From Caldifarciminota bacterium (lineage in GTDB: Bacteria; Hydrothermota; Tepidihabitantia; SM23-42), in NCBI GenBank assembly GCA_023128195.1, contig JAGMEL010000097.1, positions 1 through 24,286 on the forward strand: a DNA stretch of 24,286 bases. The letters are read 5' to 3'. Below the pieces are notes generated by a model. That model did not search any database. It had not been told where the DNA came from and saw only the letters and a list, made by a program, of their open reading frames with translations. The position numbers and the translations under genes are program-made. This document shows positions 22,053 through 24,286 of the stretch, piece by piece (the stretch's first letter is position 1; every line of letters starts with the position of its first letter).

Positions 22053-22640
22053 ATGTCGTTGCTTACTGATTTAATTGAGAGACTTCAGTGGCTGCCTGGT
22101 ATCGGTAGAAAAACTGCTCAGCGCCTTGCTTTTTACCTACAAAAAATGGATAAGGCAAAAGTACAGGAATTGACCGATGCAATTACGCGAGCGCGCTTGC
22201 ATCTTAATGAATGCTCGATATGCCATAATTTAGCAGAACATAATCCCTGCGAGATTTGTGAGAATGTGTCCCGGGATAAAGAATGTATCTGCGTCGTGGA
22301 ACAACCTTCTGATGTGATGGTTATTGAGAGAACGGGTGAATATAGAGGTCTTTATCATATTCTGCACGGTGTGATATCGCCGATTGATAATGTGGGTCCG
22401 GATGACTTAAGAATTCAGGCATTGCTTGAGAGAATAAATTCACAAAAAATCGATGAAGTAATTATTGCAACAAATCCTACAACTGAAGGTGATGTTACTG
22501 CAATCTATATTGCAAAACTACTTAAACATTTGAGTATTAAGGTAACAAGAATTGCCCGGGGATTACCCATGGGTAGTGACCTGGATCTTGCTGATATTAC
22601 AACCCTCACCAGGGCATTGGAAGGAAGAAGAGAGATTTAA
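22053..22640 (+). CDS. recR: Recombination mediator RecR
   Basis: At 195 aa it has the usual RecR length. Order: helix-hairpin-helix region LPGIGRKTAQRLAFYL (14-29), four-cysteine zinc finger CSICHNLAEHNPCEIC (about 54-69), Toprim domain starting CICVVEQPSDVMVIERTGEYRGLYHILHG and containing EVIIATNPTTEGDVTA, and a C-terminal RIARGLPMGSDLDLADITTLTRAL. With RecF/RecO it loads RecA on gapped DNA. It usually follows dnaX and ybaB; here it stands alone with its own promoter, diverging from the hydrolase gene. The predicted message is leaderless. No signs of transfer or damage. Confidence 0.97.
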   Translation: MSLLTDLIERLQWLPGIGRKTAQRLAFYLQKMDKAKVQELTDAITRARLHLNECSICHNLAEHNPCEICENVSRDKECICVVEQPSDVMVIERTGEYRGLYHILHGVISPIDNVGPDDLRIQALLERINSQKIDEVIIATNPTTEGDVTAIYIAKLLKHLSIKVTRIARGLPMGSDLDLADITTLTRALEGRREI

Positions 22641-23033
22641 TCCGCAAAACCTCCACCTTTGGTAGAGGAAACCCTAAATTCGATCCTGAATCAAGTTCAG
22701 GACTAAATACTTTACCCTATGAAATATAGTCTTCCTTGAAGCATTTTATCTTCTCTAACTTTGATTGTTTTCCTTTTTCATTTTCCATAATTAGATTACT
22801 CTTATTTCACGGGGCAGGCAATATCAAAATTCTAAATTCAAATGTTCAAAAATCAAACAAATTTCAAATTTGAAATAAACCCCGCTCATTTCAAATAAAG
22901 GTAAATTAATTTGTTGCATATATATATTGTAAATAAAGTATCTATAGATTCAAGAGTTTTGAATTTAAATATTCGAATTTGTTTCGGATTTAGATATTAG
23001 GATTTAGAATTTATCCGAGTGTCAACGAGGAAC
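22641..23033. repeat. Repeat-rich gap between recR and rpsN
   Basis: 393 bp without a gene, between the converging ends of recR and rpsN. It starts with a small hairpin (cctccacc ttt ggtagagg, about 22651-22669). The 135-bp repeat copy 2 (22680-22814) follows, then AT-rich units of the caaatttcaaatttgaaat type and a tract with gaatttgtttcggatttagat that resembles the end of the 19894-20288 gap. No rpsH remnant was seen. Confidence 0.75.
22680..22814. repeat. 135-bp direct repeat, copy 2
   Basis: Second copy, same orientation as 19941-20075, about 95% identical. The inner 100-bp MITE-like unit is 22715-22814; its left tip reads ccctatgaaat here. It lies where the ribosomal operon is interrupted. 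Confidence 0.8.
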
Positions 23034-23219
23034 TTACCAGGTTGCTTTTCTTAAACCCGGTATTTCGCCTCTTAATGCGAGTTCACGCAGGCATATGCGG
23101 CACAGACCGAATTTGCGATAATACGCTCTTGCCCTACCGCATCTGAAACAACGATTATACTTTCTCGTTGAATATTTGGGAGGTCTTTTAGCCTTGTTTA
23201 TCAAACATAACTTTGCCAT
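23034..23219 (-). CDS. rpsN: Ribosomal protein S14, zinc (type Z) form
   Basis: 61 aa, the length of the short zinc-containing S14. Two CxxC pairs (CFRCG and CRICL) flank RARAYYRKFGL, and the protein ends with the conserved GLRKATW. It is a component of the 30S head. ATG preceded by AAGGAAG. In the usual order rplX-rplE-rpsN-rpsH, the next gene would be rpsH; here the run ends and recR comes from the other side. A 150-bp repeat block separates it from rplE. Confidence 0.97.
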   Translation of the reverse strand: MAKLCLINKAKRPPKYSTRKYNRCFRCGRARAYYRKFGLCRICLRELALRGEIPGLRKATW

Positions 23220-23369
23220 TTATCTTCCTTTTTTTACGCTAATATTCACGAATCCGCTTTCAGCGGACACTAATTTACACGAATTCATTACCATCTCCGT
23301 GTCTCCTTGTCTCTTAGTCTCCTTGTCTTTATAGTTCCAGCTTCCAAATCTTAACCCAATAACCATATT
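23220..23369. repeat. Mosaic repeat gap between rplE and rpsN
   Basis: 150 bp in what is normally a tightly packed operon. It holds a perfect hairpin tccgct ttc agcgga (about 23258-23272) flanked by imperfect copies of ctaatattcacgaat. A tctccttgtct array follows (23291-23330; its start matches 2532-2552 in reverse complement), then the tract shared with 21186-21230. Confidence 0.7.
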
Positions 23370-23942
23370 TTACTTCTTCCTCGTGAAGGGTATGCCCATG
23401 CCTTCAAGTAAAGCCATGGCATCTTCATCATTTCTTGCGGTTGTGACAATGGCAATATCCATACCAAATATTTTTTTAACCTTGTCGTATTCGATTTCCG
23501 GAAAAATTGTCTGTTCAGTTAAGCCTAAATTGTAACAACCTCTACCATCAAATGAGTCTCTCGAAAAACCGCGGAAGTCCCTTATTCTTGGTGCTGCAAC
23601 ATTCACAAATCGATCAAAGAAATCATACATCCATGCACCTCTTAAAGTAATTTTCATACCGATAACCATACCTTTTCGGATTTTAAAATTCGAGATTGGT
23701 CTTTTTGCCTTTGTAGGAAGAGGAGCCTGGCCAGTTATTTTTGCCAGATCTGCTTTCACAATTGCCAGTATCTTCTGGTCACTTACTGCTGCGCCAAGAC
23801 CGACATTGATAATTATTTTCTTTAATTCGGGTACCTGATAAATATTTTTATATCCCAACTGCTTCATTAACGTTTTTCTCAGTGTCTGGTTATAATATAG
23901 TTTTAATCTCGGTTTGTAAGCTGTTTTGCTCTTTTTATTCAA
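23370..23942 (-). CDS. rplE: Ribosomal protein L5
   Basis: A 190-aa large-subunit protein that contacts 5S rRNA and the central protuberance. Family segments: LGYKNIYQVPELKKIIINVGLG near the N-terminus, ITGQAPLPTKAKRPISNFKIRKGM in the middle, RDFRGFSRDSFDGRGCYNLGLTEQTIFPEIEYD and IVTTARNDEDAMALLEGMGIPF at the end. It starts at TTG, with GGAGAGA upstream inside the end of rplX (8-bp overlap). It is about ten residues longer at the N-terminus than many L5 proteins. Confidence 0.96.
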   Translation of the reverse strand: MNKKSKTAYKPRLKLYYNQTLRKTLMKQLGYKNIYQVPELKKIIINVGLGAAVSDQKILAIVKADLAKITGQAPLPTKAKRPISNFKIRKGMVIGMKITLRGAWMYDFFDRFVNVAAPRIRDFRGFSRDSFDGRGCYNLGLTEQTIFPEIEYDKVKKIFGMDIAIVTTARNDEDAMALLEGMGIPFTRKK

Positions 23943-24279
23943 TTATCTCTCCACATTCTTTACAAATTCTTACTCTTCTATCTTCAATTTTGTCTCTTTT
24001 TATCTTTGTTTTCTTCCCGCATTTTGAACAGATTAATACGAGATTGGAAATATGTATTGGTGCAGGTACTGTAACTATTCCTGAAGGTTTGGTCTGCGAG
24101 CGAGCGCGTTGATGTTTTTTAACAAGATTAATTCCTTCGATAATTGCCTGATTCTTCTCGGGAATTATTTCAAGAATTCTACCTCTTCTTCCCTTTTCTA
24201 CACCGGTATTGACCTCAATCAGATCGTCCTTTTTAATATGGAATTTCACCCTATTTTTTTCCTTTAATTGCTTTTTCAT
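23935..24279 (-). CDS. rplX: Ribosomal protein L24
   Basis: 114 aa if started at the ATG at 24279. KOW-type N-terminal part (FHIKKDDLIEVNTGVEKGRRGRILEI), then GINLVKKHQRARSQTKPSGIVTVPAPIHISNLVLI, and a C-terminal zinc-ribbon-like pair CSKC...CKEC, a variant common in bacterial L24. L24 usually begins about where VKFHIKKDD starts. A GTG at 24249, about ten bases after AAAGGA, is therefore an alternative start giving 104 aa, and the upstream region is cut by the window edge. It heads the visible rplX-rplE-rpsN run. Confidence 0.95.
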   Translation of the reverse strand: MKKQLKEKNRVKFHIKKDDLIEVNTGVEKGRRGRILEIIPEKNQAIIEGINLVKKHQRARSQTKPSGIVTVPAPIHISNLVLICSKCGKKTKIKRDKIEDRRVRICKECGEIIE

Positions 24280-24286
24280 TTTGTTA

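Noticed and set aside
23935..24279. Zinc-ribbon cysteines in L24 as a novelty
   Set aside because: Cysteine-pair C-termini are a known variant of bacterial L24, so this is ordinary.

Overview
The window is an AT-rich stretch of bacterial chromosome from an uncultivated-looking, diderm lineage. Outer-membrane biology is explicit: LptC-, LptA- and LptB-like genes, an LpxL-type acyltransferase, a lipoprotein, a beta-barrel-like protein, and a gingipain-fold (C25) protein ending in a type IX secretion-like sorting domain. Together with many intergenic repeats and a class I two-subunit fumarase, this fits an FCB-allied candidate phylum such as WOR-3/Stahlbacteria. That placement is inference. No rRNA, tRNA, CRISPR array or transposase gene was seen.

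Layout. 1-4287 (+): 3' part of pyrG, then a compact acyltransferase and lptC, lptA and lptB, forming an envelope-lipid operon. 4369-6660 (-): C25-like secreted protein. 7017-12613 (+): a four-gene cassette of an unknown 280-aa protein, two BrxC/BrxD-type (DUF2791) ATPases and an Lhr-like SF2 helicase. This is the best candidate for an undescribed DNA-processing or defence system. 12774-14317 (+): two exported proteins. 14535-16189 (-): mgtE and cutA, overlapping. 16449-17595 (+): a possible small leader ORF and a PhzF-family gene, bracketed by two 107-bp MITE-like repeats. 17736-19288 (+): sodium-coupled SNF/NSS transporter with a tiny MetS-like partner. 19339-21128 (-): fumarase beta and alpha genes, separated by repeats. 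21234-21881 (-): metallo-beta-lactamase-fold hydrolase, divergent from recR (22053-22640, +). 23034-24279 (-): rpsN, rplE and rplX, the end of a ribosomal operon that stops unusually after rpsN.

Two window-wide patterns stand out. First, nine promoter-like sequences all show a TTGAC/TTGAT-type -35 box, exactly 16 bp of spacer and a TATAAT-like -10 box. In five of them a start codon lies 6-7 nt after the last base of the -10 box, which predicts leaderless mRNAs (the cassette, mgtE, the ORF before phzF, the SNF transporter and recR). Genes with longer leaders carry Shine-Dalgarno sequences instead. Second, short dispersed repeats occupy most intergenic gaps, split operons that are usually tight (lpt, fumarase, ribosomal), and in one case appear to be read in-frame as protein.
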